DNA of 64,000 nucleotides from Arthrobacter sp. B1805 (GCF_002929745.1 NZ_PJIQ01000001.1:466533-530532); one strand, 5' to 3'; counted from the first letter of the stretch, positions 16,474 to 25,706 are shown. Translations and numbers: made by a program. The notes: generated by a model not told the origin, from the sequence alone.

Positions 16474-16498
16474 CGAGGCACTGGTGTACGCCGTACAC
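16452..16498. promoter_or_regulatory. Twin TetR operators GTGTAC-N3-RTACAC
   Basis: GTGTACGGGATACAC (16452-16466) and GTGTACGCCGTACAC (16484-16498) are near-identical 15-bp palindromes 32 bases apart, about three helical turns, between the divergent TetR and DUF4386 genes. One overlaps the core promoter of the DUF4386 gene. Confidence 0.75.
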
Positions 16499-16518
16499 AT
16501 CGAGTTGACAGGAGCATC

Positions 16519-17232
16519 ATGAAATCCGACGACAGGGCTGCCCGGCTGGCCGGGATCTTCTTCATCATCACGTTCGTGTCCGCTATTGCGGGCGCCCTGC
16601 TCTACGGGCCGGTGCTGACCGACCCCGAATACGTAACCGGGCCCGGTGCGGATGTCCGGGTCCTTTTCGGCGCGGTGTGTGAGATCGTGCTGGTCATCAC
16701 GAACATCGGCACCGCGATCGTCCTTTTCCCCTTGCTTCGGCGGCACCACGAGGCTGCTGCCCTCGGCTACGTCGCCGCGCGGATCATGGAGTGCGCCCTG
16801 ATCGTCGTCGGGATGCTCAGCGTGCTGGCCGTCGTGACCCTTCGCCAGGTTGCCGCATCCGACGGCGACGGGGCGTCCTACCTCCCGGTGGCCCGCGCCC
16901 TCGTCGCCCTCCACGACTGGACGTTCCTCCTGGGTCCCGGATTCGTCGTCGGGATCGGGAACGGCCTGCTGCTCGGGTTCCTCATGTACAGGTCCGGCCT
17001 CGTGCCTCGGCGCCTGGCGCTGCTGGGCCTCATCGGCGGGCCCCTGATGTCCGTGTCCGGGGTCGCGGTGCTCTTCGGCGCGTACGAGCAGGTGTCGGTG
17101 TGGTCCGGGCTGGCGACGCTCCCGGAGATCCTGTGGGAGGCATCGCTCGGCATCTACCTCGCGTTCGTGGGGGTCCGAGGCCGGTCTGCCGGGGACGCTT
17201 CCAGGACAGTTTCGGCCACGCCGCTCACCTAG
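16519..17232 (+). CDS. DUF4386-family membrane protein
   Basis: A 237-residue protein with six predicted helices, starting KSDDRAARLAGIFFIITFVS as typical for DUF4386. The function of the family is unknown. GACAGGAGC precedes the ATG at 16519. It is controlled by the adjacent TetR-type repressor. Its stop codon overlaps the stop of the convergent SGNH hydrolase gene within the tetranucleotide CTAG. Confidence 0.85.
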   Translation: MKSDDRAARLAGIFFIITFVSAIAGALLYGPVLTDPEYVTGPGADVRVLFGAVCEIVLVITNIGTAIVLFPLLRRHHEAAALGYVAARIMECALIVVGMLSVLAVVTLRQVAASDGDGASYLPVARALVALHDWTFLLGPGFVVGIGNGLLLGFLMYRSGLVPRRLALLGLIGGPLMSVSGVAVLFGAYEQVSVWSGLATLPEILWEASLGIYLAFVGVRGRSAGDASRTVSATPLT

Positions 17233-18080
17233 CGTCGAAGCTGCGGAAGGTCCAGGGCGTTCCGGACCGCGGGGTAGTACCCGTACCGGTAGCCCTCGGC
17301 AGTGGGATGCAGGTTGTCGCTCGCTTCCATGCGGAGAGTGATCCAGGGGTCGGGGGAGCCGAGTCCGTGGTCCTCGAAGGGTGCCACCACGTCCACGAAG
17401 ATGAAGCCATGGGCTTCGGTCCGGGACCTGATGAGCGCGTTGAGCGAGTCCGTGCCCGCGTTGAAGGCCTGCTGCGACGCCAGGGGGATGAGATCGTTCC
17501 CGAAGCGGGGTGAGAACAGGTGGGGGTAGCCGGTGACGACGACAACAGCGTCCGGTGCAGCCGTCCGGATGGTGCCGTACAGGGCGTCGAGGTGGGCGCC
17601 GAGGGCTGGCAGCGCCGTCGCGCTCCTGGACGCGATGGTCTGTGAGCAGGCGGGCGCCGGACGGGTTGCGCACACGACGGCGACCTCGCCGAAGCCGGCA
17701 TCGTTGCCGCCCACCGAGACGCTCACCACGCCGGTGTCCGTATCCAGCCCCCCGGAGGCGATCACCTGGTCCACCTGCTCCGGCAGGTCGACGGCACCGC
17801 CCGGGTCCGACGTCGCCCTCGCACCCGCGCAGGTGGCATCCGCCACGAGGTCGAGCTGTCCCTCAGCGTCGAGGATGCCGGGCAGGCCCAGCGGGGACCG
17901 GCCGCAGTCGCCGGTGTAGGAGCCGGCGCCGAACCCCGAAGCGTACGAATCCCCGAGGGCCACGTACCGAGGCGGTGCCGCGCGTCGATCAGCTCCGAGA
18001 CCGGAGGCACCACCGAGCATCATGCTGGTGGCGATGACGACGGCGGCGAGACGGGCTGCTCTGAAAGCGTGCTGCGTCAT
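17229..18080 (-). CDS. Secreted SGNH/GDSL hydrolase
   Basis: A 283-residue lipase/esterase-like enzyme with an N-terminal signal peptide (RAARLAAVVIATSMMLGGASG). The catalytic blocks are VALGDSYASGFGAG (block I serine), VSVGGNDAGF (block III Gly/Asn oxyanion residues) and DNLHPTAEGY (block V Asp and His). Three cysteine pairs suggest disulfides after export. It resembles the Streptomyces secreted lipase group. Its ATG overlaps the stop of the upstream thioesterase gene (ATGA), so they form a two-gene operon. Confidence 0.88.
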   Translation of the reverse strand: MTQHAFRAARLAAVVIATSMMLGGASGLGADRRAAPPRYVALGDSYASGFGAGSYTGDCGRSPLGLPGILDAEGQLDLVADATCAGARATSDPGGAVDLPEQVDQVIASGGLDTDTGVVSVSVGGNDAGFGEVAVVCATRPAPACSQTIASRSATALPALGAHLDALYGTIRTAAPDAVVVVTGYPHLFSPRFGNDLIPLASQQAFNAGTDSLNALIRSRTEAHGFIFVDVVAPFEDHGLGSPDPWITLRMEASDNLHPTAEGYRYGYYPAVRNALDLPQLRR

Positions 18081-18508
18081 TCCTCAACGGTACGTGCGGG
18101 GACCGGCTTGTCGAGGAGGAGATTTGTGATGCGAAGGGTGCACAGGCGTCGGCCTGCGTCATTGGTTAGCAGCACTTCGTGGGTTGTCAGGGTGCGTCCC
18201 AGGTGGATCGGGGTCGCCGTGATCGTCACCGTGCCCTCCCGGGCACCCAGGTGGTGGGTTGCTGACACGTCCACCCCCACCGCCGTCTTCCCCAGCGTCG
18301 ACGCGTGAATCACGGCGGCCCAGGAGCCGACTGCTTCGCCGACAGCGAGGGAGGCCCCGCCGTGGAGGAGCCCGAACGACTGGCGGTTGCCCTCCACGGG
18401 CATGGTCGCGACGACCCGGTCGACCGACTGTTCCACGATGACCACGCCCATCTTCTCATCGAGCTCACCGAGGGCAATGGTCCAGGGGGCCAGGGGTTCC
18501 TGCGTCAT
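18077..18508 (-). CDS. menI: Hotdog-fold thioesterase, probable DHNA-CoA thioesterase MenI
   Basis: A 143-residue hotdog thioesterase. QSFGLLHGGASLAVGEAVGS contains the HGG motif and the catalytic glutamate, and VGVDVSATHHLGAREGTV and PIHLGRTLTTHEVLL follow. The order and wording of these blocks match E. coli MenI (YdiI), which releases 1,4-dihydroxy-2-naphthoate from its CoA ester between MenB and MenA, better than PaaI of phenylacetate catabolism. The men genes 2.5 kb away support this; it could also be a general acyl-CoA thioesterase. CAGGAGC precedes the ATG. Confidence 0.78.
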   Translation of the reverse strand: MTQEPLAPWTIALGELDEKMGVVIVEQSVDRVVATMPVEGNRQSFGLLHGGASLAVGEAVGSWAAVIHASTLGKTAVGVDVSATHHLGAREGTVTITATPIHLGRTLTTHEVLLTNDAGRRLCTLRITNLLLDKPVPARTVEE

Positions 18509-18670
18509 AGCGTGCTGCTCCTGAGCTCTTCGGTCTGCGTGCTGGTCGCCACTCTAGCGCTGCGGTTCGCGTCCACCACCACGACCCTTGCATAACAAGT
18601 GCGTTACGGAGCTGCATGGTGCAACCCCCTGACCTGCGGCGATAGCTGTTCCCGCTGATTTCCGTTAGGT

Positions 18671-18961
18671 GTGGAAGCGCCGATTAAGGCCTTCGAGTCC
18701 AAGGGCACGTTCCCGAGCCAGGTCGAGGCGCTCGAGAGCGAAGAACCCACGGGTCAGACGAACGCCTTCTTCAACGACGCACCCACGGGCGAGATCCTGG
18801 CCAACCGCGCGAAAGCCGTCGAAGTCACGCCGTTCAAGGGTCCGAAGTACTTCGCGATCAATGATGCGATGCAGCAGGCGCTGACGCGTGTCGATGTCGA
18901 CAAGACCGACGATCCCGCCTCCTCCTGGGAGAAGTTCGTCACCGCTGTAGGCGCTCTGTAA
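18671..18961 (+). pseudogene. C-terminal remnant of a sugar ABC transporter binding-protein gene
   Basis: Only the last ~95 codons of a solute-binding protein remain. GPKYFAINDAMQQALTRVDV and the ending ASSWEKFVTAVGAL are typical of the end of cellobiose-type binding proteins, normally ~430 residues with a lipoprotein signal. The reading frame is closed by a TGA at 18656, and no signal peptide or earlier binding-protein sequence is found in any frame before it. The two permease genes follow three bases later, so this is the first gene of a CebEFG-like operon that lost its 5' part and, presumably, its native promoter. Confidence 0.85.
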
Positions 18962-18964
18962 CGC

Positions 18965-19954
18965 ATGGCTGTCACGGACCGGGTCCAATCCCCACCTCCC
19001 AACACCGACCAGCGAGGTTCACGCGACAAAAGCGTGAAACGGCTGGCCTTCTCCCAGAAGGTGTCGAAGTGGGACGTCAAGCTGTCCCCGTATCTCTACA
19101 TCTCGCCGTTCTTCCTCCTCTTCGCGATCACGGGCCTGTTTCCCCTGCTGTACACCGCATGGGTCTCGCTCCACACCTGGAACCTCATCGGAGGCCAGGG
19201 CAAGTTCACGGGGCTGGAGAACTACGAGTTCGTGCTCGCGCAGCCGTTCTTCTGGAACGCGGTAGGCAATACGTTCAGCATCTTCCTCCTCTCGTCCGTC
19301 CCGCAGGTCGTCCTCGCCATCGCCATCGCGGCAGTGCTGGAGGCCAACCTGAGGGCCAAGACGTTCTGGCGGATGGGCGTCCTCGTCCCCTTCGTGGTGG
19401 CCCCCGTGGCCGTTGGGTTGATCTTCAACAACCTCTTCGCTGATCAGGCAGGCCTGTTCAACGAGCTGTTGACGGGGATAGGGTTGGACCCGGTCCGCTG
19501 GCATTCGGACTCCCTCGCGAGTCACGCCGCCATCGCGACGATGGTCAACTTCCGCTGGACCGGATACAACGCCCTGATCTTCCTCGCCGCAATGCAGGCG
19601 ATTCCCAGGGACGTCTACGAGGCGGCGACCATCGACGGTGCCGGCCGCTTCCGTCAGTTCTTCTCGGTCACCGTGCCGATGCTGCGGCCGACCATCATCT
19701 TCGTGGTCATCACGGCGACCATCGGTGGACTCCAGATCTTCGACGGCGCCAGGGTCTTCGACCAGGCAGGCCTCGGCGGAGCGGACCGGCAATGGCAGAC
19801 GCTCACCATGTACATCTGGGAGCTCGGCTGGGGCCAGCGCAACTTCGGCAGGGCCTCGGCGGTCGCCTGGCTCCTGTTCCTGATCATCGTCATCATCGCG
19901 ATGGCGAACTTCCTCATCACCCGCCGTATCGCGAACCAGGGAGGCCGACGATGA
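18965..19954 (+). CDS. Sugar ABC transporter permease, MalF/CebF type
   Basis: A 329-residue inner-membrane subunit of a carbohydrate uptake transporter (CUT1) with six helices after an N-terminal cytosolic segment of ~35 residues. The EAA loop that contacts the ATPase is [21 protein letters not shown]. It starts three bases after the binding-protein remnant and overlaps the next permease gene by four bases (ATGA). No ATPase gene is present, as usual for actinobacterial CUT1 operons that share an MsiK-type ATPase. Substrate inferred from the GH1 gene downstream: cellobiose or another beta-glucoside. Confidence 0.9.
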   Translation: MAVTDRVQSPPPNTDQRGSRDKSVKRLAFSQKVSKWDVKLSPYLYISPFFLLFAITGLFPLLYTAWVSLHTWNLIGGQGKFTGLENYEFVLAQPFFWNAVGNTFSIFLLSSVPQVVLAIAIAAVLEANLRAKTFWRMGVLVPFVVAPVAVGLIFNNLFADQAGLFNELLTGIGLDPVRWHSDSLASHAAIATMVNFRWTGYNALIFLAAMQAIPRDVYEAATIDGAGRFRQFFSVTVPMLRPTIIFVVITATIGGLQIFDGARVFDQAGLGGADRQWQTLTMYIWELGWGQRNFGRASAVAWLLFLIIVIIAMANFLITRRIANQGGRR

Positions 19955-20856
19955 GCTCGATACCGATGATCGAACAGACCGCAGGGAAGGGTGCGGCCCA
20001 GCGCGGGCTCGGCGCCCGACGCCGCGGCGCCCCCGGCGGCACCATGCGCCGCCCCGGCTTCCTGACCTACGGATTCCTCGGAGCGGTCATCCTCGGCTCG
20101 GTCTTCCCGCTGTGGTGGTCGTTCCTGGTGGGGAGCCACGACAGCTCTGTCATCAGCCAGGGCGTACCGCTCGTTCCCGGCGGGAACTTCTTCGCCAACG
20201 CGGCCACGGTGCTCGACAGCATCCCGTTCTGGAAAGCGCTCAGCAACAGCATCATCGTCTCCACCGTCACGGCGGCTTCCGTGGTGCTGTTCTCGACCCT
20301 CGCAGGATTCGCCTTCGCCAAGCTCCGTTTCCGGGGCAGCAAGGCCCTGCTGGTCTTCGTCATCGCGACGATGGCCGTGCCCACCCAGCTCGGCGTGGTT
20401 CCGCTGTTCATCGTGATGTCGAAGCTCGGCTGGACCGGTTCGCTGTGGGCCGTCATCGTTCCCGGTGTGGTCACGGCCTTCGGAGTCTTCTGGATGACGC
20501 AGTACCTGCGGGACGCGCTGCCTGACGAGCTCATCGAAGCAGTCCGCATCGACGGGGCATCCATGATCCAGGCATTCTGGTACGTGGGTCTCCCTGCGGC
20601 CCGGCCCGCGGCCGCCATGCTCGCCCTGTTCACGTTCGTCGCCACCTGGACGAACTTCTTCTGGCCGTTCATCGTGCTGGATCCGTCGAACCCCACCCTC
20701 CCGGTGGCACTGCAACTGCTGCAGGCCGCGCACTTCGTCGATTACTCGATCGTGCTCGCCGGAGCCGTGCTCTCCACCATCCCCCTGCTGCTCCTCTTCG
20801 CGGTAGCGGGACGTCAACTCGTATCAGGAATCATGCAAGGAGCAGTCAAAGGATGA
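19951..20856 (+). CDS. Sugar ABC transporter permease, MalG/CebG type
   Basis: A 301-residue second permease of the same transporter, with six helices and the EAA loop [22 protein letters not shown] chose the ATG at 19951, which overlaps the preceding stop as ATGA and follows GGGAGGCCG. It is coupled to the beta-glucosidase gene by another ATGA overlap. Without its binding protein the importer can work only if another binding protein in the cell substitutes. Confidence 0.9.
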   Translation: MSSIPMIEQTAGKGAAQRGLGARRRGAPGGTMRRPGFLTYGFLGAVILGSVFPLWWSFLVGSHDSSVISQGVPLVPGGNFFANAATVLDSIPFWKALSNSIIVSTVTAASVVLFSTLAGFAFAKLRFRGSKALLVFVIATMAVPTQLGVVPLFIVMSKLGWTGSLWAVIVPGVVTAFGVFWMTQYLRDALPDELIEAVRIDGASMIQAFWYVGLPAARPAAAMLALFTFVATWTNFFWPFIVLDPSNPTLPVALQLLQAAHFVDYSIVLAGAVLSTIPLLLLFAVAGRQLVSGIMQGAVKG

Positions 20857-22322
20857 GCAGCACCGACATCACCTTCCCCGAGGGCTTCCTCTGGGGCGCG
20901 GCGACAGCCGCCTACCAGATCGAGGGCGCTGCCCAGGAGGGCGGCAGGGCGCCTTCCATCTGGGATACGTTCTCCCGCGTCCCCGGAGCGGTGGCGGACG
21001 CGCACAACGGAGACGTCGCGTGCGATCACTACCACCGTTCCGCCGAGGACGTCGCCATGATGAAGAGCCTCAACCTGCAGGCCTACCGCTTCTCCACGTC
21101 CTGGTCGCGGTGCATGGGAGACGGGGTCACGCCCAACATCGAGGGCATCCGCTTCTATTCGACGCTCGTCGACCAGCTCCTCGAGGCCGGCATCAAGCCG
21201 TGGCTCACGCTGTACCACTGGGATCTCCCGCAGGCCCTCGAGGACAAGGGGGGTTGGACCAACCGCGACACGGCGTACCGGTTCGCGGAGTACGCGGCCG
21301 TCATGCACGAGGCACTCGGCGACCGCGTGCGGGTCTGGACCACCCTGAACGAGCCCTGGTGCGCCGCTTTCCTCGGTTACGCCGCGGGAGTGCACGCGCC
21401 AGGCAGGCAGGAGCCGACCGCGGCCCTCGCTGCAGCGCACCACCTCCTGCTCGGCCATGGTCTCGCGACGCAGGAGCTGCGCCGTCGCGATGCGGAGGCG
21501 ACACTCGGCATCACGCTGAACCTCACGGTCCCGGACCCCCTCGACCCGACCAGCGAGGCCGATCGCGACGCCGCCCGACGAATCGACGGACAGTTCAACC
21601 GCATCTTCCTGGACCCCGTGCTGCGTGGCGAGTACCCGGAGGATGTCCTCCGCGACGTCGAGCACCTGGGGCTGACGGACCACATCCGCGAGGGTGACCT
21701 GGACATCATCGGCACCCCGATCGACGTTCTGGGCGTGAACTACTACCACGGAGAGGCCGTCACGAAGACGCCGTCGGACGAGGCCGTGCCGCAGGAGGGG
21801 CACGCGCCCCTCGAGCGCCCCGTCTCCTCGCCGTACGTCGCCGCTCACGGCGTGCGTTCCGTGCCACGGGGCCTGCCGGTCACTGCCATGGACTGGGAGG
21901 TCCAGCCCGAAGGGCTCCGACGCCTCCTCAACAGGCTGCAGGACGAGTACACCGGACCCTCGGGCATCCCGATCTACATCACGGAGAACGGCGCCGCCTA
22001 CAACGATTCCCCGGACGAGTCGGGTTTCGTGGACGACCAGGACCGCCTCGGGTTCTTCGACGTCCATGTGCGGGCCATGAAGGACGCCATCGACGACGGC
22101 GTCGACCTCCGCGGCTACCTCGCGTGGTCCCTGATGGACAACTTCGAGTGGGCCTGGGGCTACCACCAGCGCTTCGGGCTGGTGCGGGTGGACTACGAGA
22201 CGCAGCAGCGCGTCCCGAAGGCGAGTGCCCTCTGGTACTCCCGCCTCGCCGCCTCGAACGTGGTGCCGGCACGCGCTTCATCATCGGACGCGAACCAGTC
22301 GGGTGTCGTATTGTCGAGGTGA
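20853..22322 (+). CDS. GH1 beta-glucosidase
   Basis: A 489-residue glycoside hydrolase family 1 enzyme cleaving beta-glucosides such as cellobiose in the cytosol. Diagnostic parts are the N-terminal FLWGAATAAYQIEGAAQEGG, the acid/base glutamate in TTLNEPWCAAFLGY, GVNYYHGE, and the nucleophile glutamate in IYITENGAAYND. There is no signal peptide, which suits hydrolysis after uptake by the adjacent transporter. It ends one base into the lacI start (TGATG). Confidence 0.95.
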   Translation: MSSTDITFPEGFLWGAATAAYQIEGAAQEGGRAPSIWDTFSRVPGAVADAHNGDVACDHYHRSAEDVAMMKSLNLQAYRFSTSWSRCMGDGVTPNIEGIRFYSTLVDQLLEAGIKPWLTLYHWDLPQALEDKGGWTNRDTAYRFAEYAAVMHEALGDRVRVWTTLNEPWCAAFLGYAAGVHAPGRQEPTAALAAAHHLLLGHGLATQELRRRDAEATLGITLNLTVPDPLDPTSEADRDAARRIDGQFNRIFLDPVLRGEYPEDVLRDVEHLGLTDHIREGDLDIIGTPIDVLGVNYYHGEAVTKTPSDEAVPQEGHAPLERPVSSPYVAAHGVRSVPRGLPVTAMDWEVQPEGLRRLLNRLQDEYTGPSGIPIYITENGAAYNDSPDESGFVDDQDRLGFFDVHVRAMKDAIDDGVDLRGYLAWSLMDNFEWAWGYHQRFGLVRVDYETQQRVPKASALWYSRLAASNVVPARASSSDANQSGVVLSR

Positions 22323-23401
22323 TGAAAACCTCTCCGCCCCGGTCGCTGCGGCAAGTGGCAGCCCGCCCGAGCCCCACGCTCGAGGACCTTGCCGTGGCTG
22401 CCGGGGTGTCGCGCTCCACCGCGTCGCGCGCGATCAACGGCGGGGACCGTGTCAGCCCGGAGGCGCAGGCCGCCGTGGACCGCGCAGTGCTCGCCCTCGG
22501 GTACATCCCGAACCGGGCCGCGCGCAGCCTGGTGACGCGCCGCACCTCGTCGATCGCCCTGGTCATCCCCGAACCGGATGTCCGAGTCATGATGGATCCC
22601 TTCTTCGCCGTCGTCGTCACCGGCATCACGGAGGCCCTCCGCGAGACCGACGTGCAGCTGGTGCTGCTGATGTCGAGGACCGATGACGACTCGTCCCGCA
22701 CCCTGCGCTACCTGCGGGGCGGGCACGTCGACGGCGCCATCGTGGTCTCGCACCACAAGGCTGATTCGTGGGCGAGATCGCTCGCCGAGACCGGCCTCCC
22801 CACCATCTTCATCGGCCGGCCGTGGGACATGACCTTCGATGTCACGTATGTGGATACCGACAACGAGGGCGGTGGCCGCCTGGCCGCGCAGCATCTCGCC
22901 GGCATCGGCCGGCGGAGGCTGGCGACCGTCGCCGGTCCGGCGGACATGACGGCGGCCGTCGACCGCCTGCGAGGCTGGCGGGCAGGACTCGCCGAGGCGG
23001 GCATTCCCGAAGGGCCGGTGGTCCACGCGGACTTCACCACGGATGGCGGGGCGGCGGCGGCACGCCGGCTGCTTGCCGACCATCCGGACATCGACGGCAT
23101 CTTCGCGGCCTCGGACCTCATGGCACTCGGCGTCCTCGATGCCATCCATGCGGTCGGCAAGACCGTTCCGGGGGACATCGCCCTGGTGGGTTACGACAAC
23201 CACGCCGTGGCGGAGACAGCTCCGACGCCGCTCACCACGATCACCCAGCCCATGGTCGAGATGGCCGTGAAGGCGGGTTCGATGCTCCTCGAGGAGATCG
23301 AGGCTCCGGGCTCGCACCCGGAGCCCGTCATCTACTCGACCGAACTGGTGGAGCGCGAGAGCACCTCGGTGGCACCCAGCGCGTCCGCCACGAAGGCGTA
23401 G
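22322..23401 (+). CDS. LacI-family repressor of the beta-glucoside operon (CebR-like)
   Basis: A 359-residue LacI-type regulator: helix-turn-helix TLEDLAVAAGVSRSTASRAI with hinge helix NRAARSLVTRRT, then a periplasmic-binding-like effector domain from IALVIPEPDV to the C-terminus. The DNA-binding motif starts unusually late (about residue 20) after a basic extension. It is the last gene of the operon and resembles CebR, which responds to cellobiose. I saw no TGGGAGCGCTCCCA-like site here, possibly because the operon's control region was lost. Its last 70 bases overlap the convergent peptidase gene. Confidence 0.9.
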   Translation: MKTSPPRSLRQVAARPSPTLEDLAVAAGVSRSTASRAINGGDRVSPEAQAAVDRAVLALGYIPNRAARSLVTRRTSSIALVIPEPDVRVMMDPFFAVVVTGITEALRETDVQLVLLMSRTDDDSSRTLRYLRGGHVDGAIVVSHHKADSWARSLAETGLPTIFIGRPWDMTFDVTYVDTDNEGGGRLAAQHLAGIGRRRLATVAGPADMTAAVDRLRGWRAGLAEAGIPEGPVVHADFTTDGGAAAARRLLADHPDIDGIFAASDLMALGVLDAIHAVGKTVPGDIALVGYDNHAVAETAPTPLTTITQPMVEMAVKAGSMLLEEIEAPGSHPEPVIYSTELVERESTSVAPSASATKA

Positions 23402-25527
23402 TCCCAGGCGACGTCGCGCCAGCGAGAGTAGCGCCCGCTCGCACCGCCGTGGCCTCCGTCCATCTCGGTCTTCAGCACGATCGGCTCGCTGCCCGTCGTG
23501 GTCTCACGCAGCTGTGCCACCCACTTCGCGGGCTCCACGTACAGCACCCGTGTGTCGTTGTAGCTGGTGACCGCGGCGATGCGAGGGTAGGCCACAGGGC
23601 GCACGTTCTCGTAGGGGGTGTACTCCTTCATGTAGCGGTACACCTCCGGATCGGTGATCGGGTTTCCCCATTCCTCCCACTCGAGTGCCGACAGCGGCAG
23701 CTCCGGGTCGAGGATGGTCGTCAGGGCGTCGACGAAGGGCACCTGCGCCACGATGGCCCGGTACTTCTCGGGGGCCAGGTTCGCGACGGCGCCCATGAGC
23801 AGCCCACCGGCCGACCCGCCGATCGCCGCGATCCGCCCGGCGTCGATCCAGCCCGACGTGCCGAGGTAGCTGGTGGCGTCGACGAAATCGGTGAAGGTGT
23901 TCTTCTTCGCGAGCTTCTTGCCGTCGTCGTACCAGCTGCGACCCATCTCGCCGCCACCGCGGATGTGCGCCGTGACGTAGATGATGCCGCGATCCAGCAG
24001 CGACAGGCGCGCGACCGAGAACGAGGGATCCATGCTGGCCTCGTAGCTGCCGTAGGCATAGACGACCGCGGGGTTGGTGCCGTCCTGGGCGAGCTCCGCC
24101 CGGCGGACCACCGAGAGCGGGATCAGCGTGCCGTCGGCGGCCGGGGCCCACTGCCGCTCCGCGATGTACTGGCTCGGATCGTAACCGCTCCGCACCTCCG
24201 TCTCCTTGCGCAGCTGCAGAGCGCCGTCATCGAGCAGGTAGTCGTAGACGCGCGGGGGAGTGAGGTAGGAGGTGTAGGAGAGGCGGATGATCGGGGAGTC
24301 GAACTCGGCATTCGCCAGGGTGCAGGTGAACAGCTCCTCGTCGAAGTCCGGTTCCGTCGGAGGCTCCTGGTCCGACGTCCCGAGCCCCGCCAGTGGGAGG
24401 ACCTGAACACGCTCGATCGTGTTCTTGCGGCTGGAGAGCACCATGTGGGTGTGGGTGACGGCTACGCCGTTCACGCGGACGGCGTCGTCATGCCCGACGA
24501 CCGTCGTCCATTGCTGCTCGGCGAGCGGCTTCCCGAATTCGCTTGCGGCGACGAGGCTGACCATGGAGTTCCTGGCGTCGCGGTCGTGCGTCAGCAGGTA
24601 GTGCGGGGTGCCGTCGATGCTGACCGGCTCGGCGTCGTACAGGATGCGCTCGGAGCGCGGGATCAGGGTGGTCAGTCCGCCGTCGGGCTTCGCGAGGTCA
24701 AGGACGCGGTATTCGCTGTACTCCGAGCAACCGATGCTGATGAGGAGCTGGGTCCGGTCCGCCGAGACCTCGAAGCCGGTCCACATGGCGACGTCGTCCT
24801 CCTGGTAGACGACGACGTCGTCCGCGACCGGCGTTCCCAGCGTGTGGACCCGTACCTGGTACGGACGCCAGGAGTCGTCGACGACGGTGTAGTAGACGCG
24901 CTCGCCGTCGGGTGAGAAGGAGAGCCCGTAGAAGATGTTCGGGACCTCGTCGGGGAGCAGTTCGCCCGTTTCGAGGTCCTTGATGCGCAGCGTGAAGCGC
25001 TCGTCGCCGGCGTTGTCCTCGCAGTAGGCGAGCAGCCGTCCGTCCTCGGTGACGGACAGGCCGCCCAGGGAGAAGAAGGGCTTGCCCTCGGCGAGTTCAT
25101 TGCCGTCGAGCATGACCTGCTCGCCCTCGACGGGCCGGCCCGGGACCACCTCGGGGGGCGTCCAGTCCCGGCCGAGGTCGCCGGTGTCCGCCGCAGGCAC
25201 GCGGCACTGGATGCCGTACTGCTTCCCTTCCTCGGTCCGGGAGTAGTACCACCAGCCCTTCTTGCGGGCCGGGACGGAGAGGTCCGTCTCCTGCGTCCGT
25301 TCCTTGATCTCGGTGAAGATGGCTTCGCGCAGCGGCTCCTGGTGGCGGGTGACGGAGTCCGTGTACTCGTTCTCGCGCTTGAGGTGGTCGATCAGCTCGG
25401 CGCTCTCCTTGTCGCGCATCCACTCGTAGTTGTCGACGAAGGTATCGCCGTGGTGGGTGCGTTCGAAGGGCACCTTCCGGGCGGGCGGCGGGACGGGGAC
25501 AACGAGGGTGGTGGCGTCAGCGGTCAT
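23332..25527 (-). CDS. ptrB: Oligopeptidase B-like S9 family peptidase
   Basis: A 731-residue prolyl-oligopeptidase-family serine peptidase. An N-terminal beta-propeller follows the opening DNYEWMRDKESAELIDHLK; the C-terminal alpha/beta hydrolase has RGGGEMGRSWYDDGK, the nucleophile in IGGSAGGLLMGAV, and the catalytic histidine in MDGGHGGASGRYS. Such enzymes cleave short peptides after basic residues in the cytosol. TGGGAG precedes the ATG at 25527. The last ~23 codons run antisense into the lacI 3' end. Confidence 0.93.
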   Translation of the reverse strand: MTADATTLVVPVPPPARKVPFERTHHGDTFVDNYEWMRDKESAELIDHLKRENEYTDSVTRHQEPLREAIFTEIKERTQETDLSVPARKKGWWYYSRTEEGKQYGIQCRVPAADTGDLGRDWTPPEVVPGRPVEGEQVMLDGNELAEGKPFFSLGGLSVTEDGRLLAYCEDNAGDERFTLRIKDLETGELLPDEVPNIFYGLSFSPDGERVYYTVVDDSWRPYQVRVHTLGTPVADDVVVYQEDDVAMWTGFEVSADRTQLLISIGCSEYSEYRVLDLAKPDGGLTTLIPRSERILYDAEPVSIDGTPHYLLTHDRDARNSMVSLVAASEFGKPLAEQQWTTVVGHDDAVRVNGVAVTHTHMVLSSRKNTIERVQVLPLAGLGTSDQEPPTEPDFDEELFTCTLANAEFDSPIIRLSYTSYLTPPRVYDYLLDDGALQLRKETEVRSGYDPSQYIAERQWAPAADGTLIPLSVVRRAELAQDGTNPAVVYAYGSYEASMDPSFSVARLSLLDRGIIYVTAHIRGGGEMGRSWYDDGKKLAKKNTFTDFVDATSYLGTSGWIDAGRIAAIGGSAGGLLMGAVANLAPEKYRAIVAQVPFVDALTTILDPELPLSALEWEEWGNPITDPEVYRYMKEYTPYENVRPVAYPRIAAVTSYNDTRVLYVEPAKWVAQLRETTTGSEPIVLKTEMDGGHGGASGRYSRWRDVAWDYAFVADALGATEVLSRSTSSVE

Positions 25528-25608
25528 GGCTCCCATCTTGCCACCGCCGCTCCCGGCCCCGGATGGATCGGCGCCGCTCGAAGGCACCCACCGGCAGGGG
25601 TGGGCCGG

Positions 25609-25636
25609 TTGACCGTACCGGAAGGGCGTGTAATTC
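25609..25636 (+). promoter_or_regulatory. Candidate promoter of the paaJ operon
   Basis: TTGACC (25609-25614) and TAATTC (25631-25636) are spaced by 16 bases, with the PaaR-type operator starting 16 bases downstream. Confidence 0.45.
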
Positions 25637-25650
25637 TGGAGCAGGCTATT

Positions 25651-25672
25651 ACAGAACGAACGTTCGGTAATT
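25651..25672. promoter_or_regulatory. PaaR-type operator upstream of paaJ
   Basis: A 22-base site with the perfect 10-bp palindrome CGAACGTTCG (25657-25666) inside ACGAACGTTCGGT. It shares the core ACGAACG-K-TCGGTA with the site upstream of paaA. Confidence 0.75.
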
Positions 25673-25706
25673 AGCCCGCCGGACCACGATGACGAGGGAG
25701 ACGACC

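Noticed and set aside
18077..18508. Naming the thioesterase PaaI because a paa cluster is in the window
   Set aside because: It lies 7 kb from the cluster, in an operon with an SGNH hydrolase, has no PaaR site, and its motifs match MenI better.
18671..18961. A complete small periplasmic protein
   Set aside because: It has no signal peptide or ribosome binding site and corresponds to the C-terminal end of a ~430-residue family.
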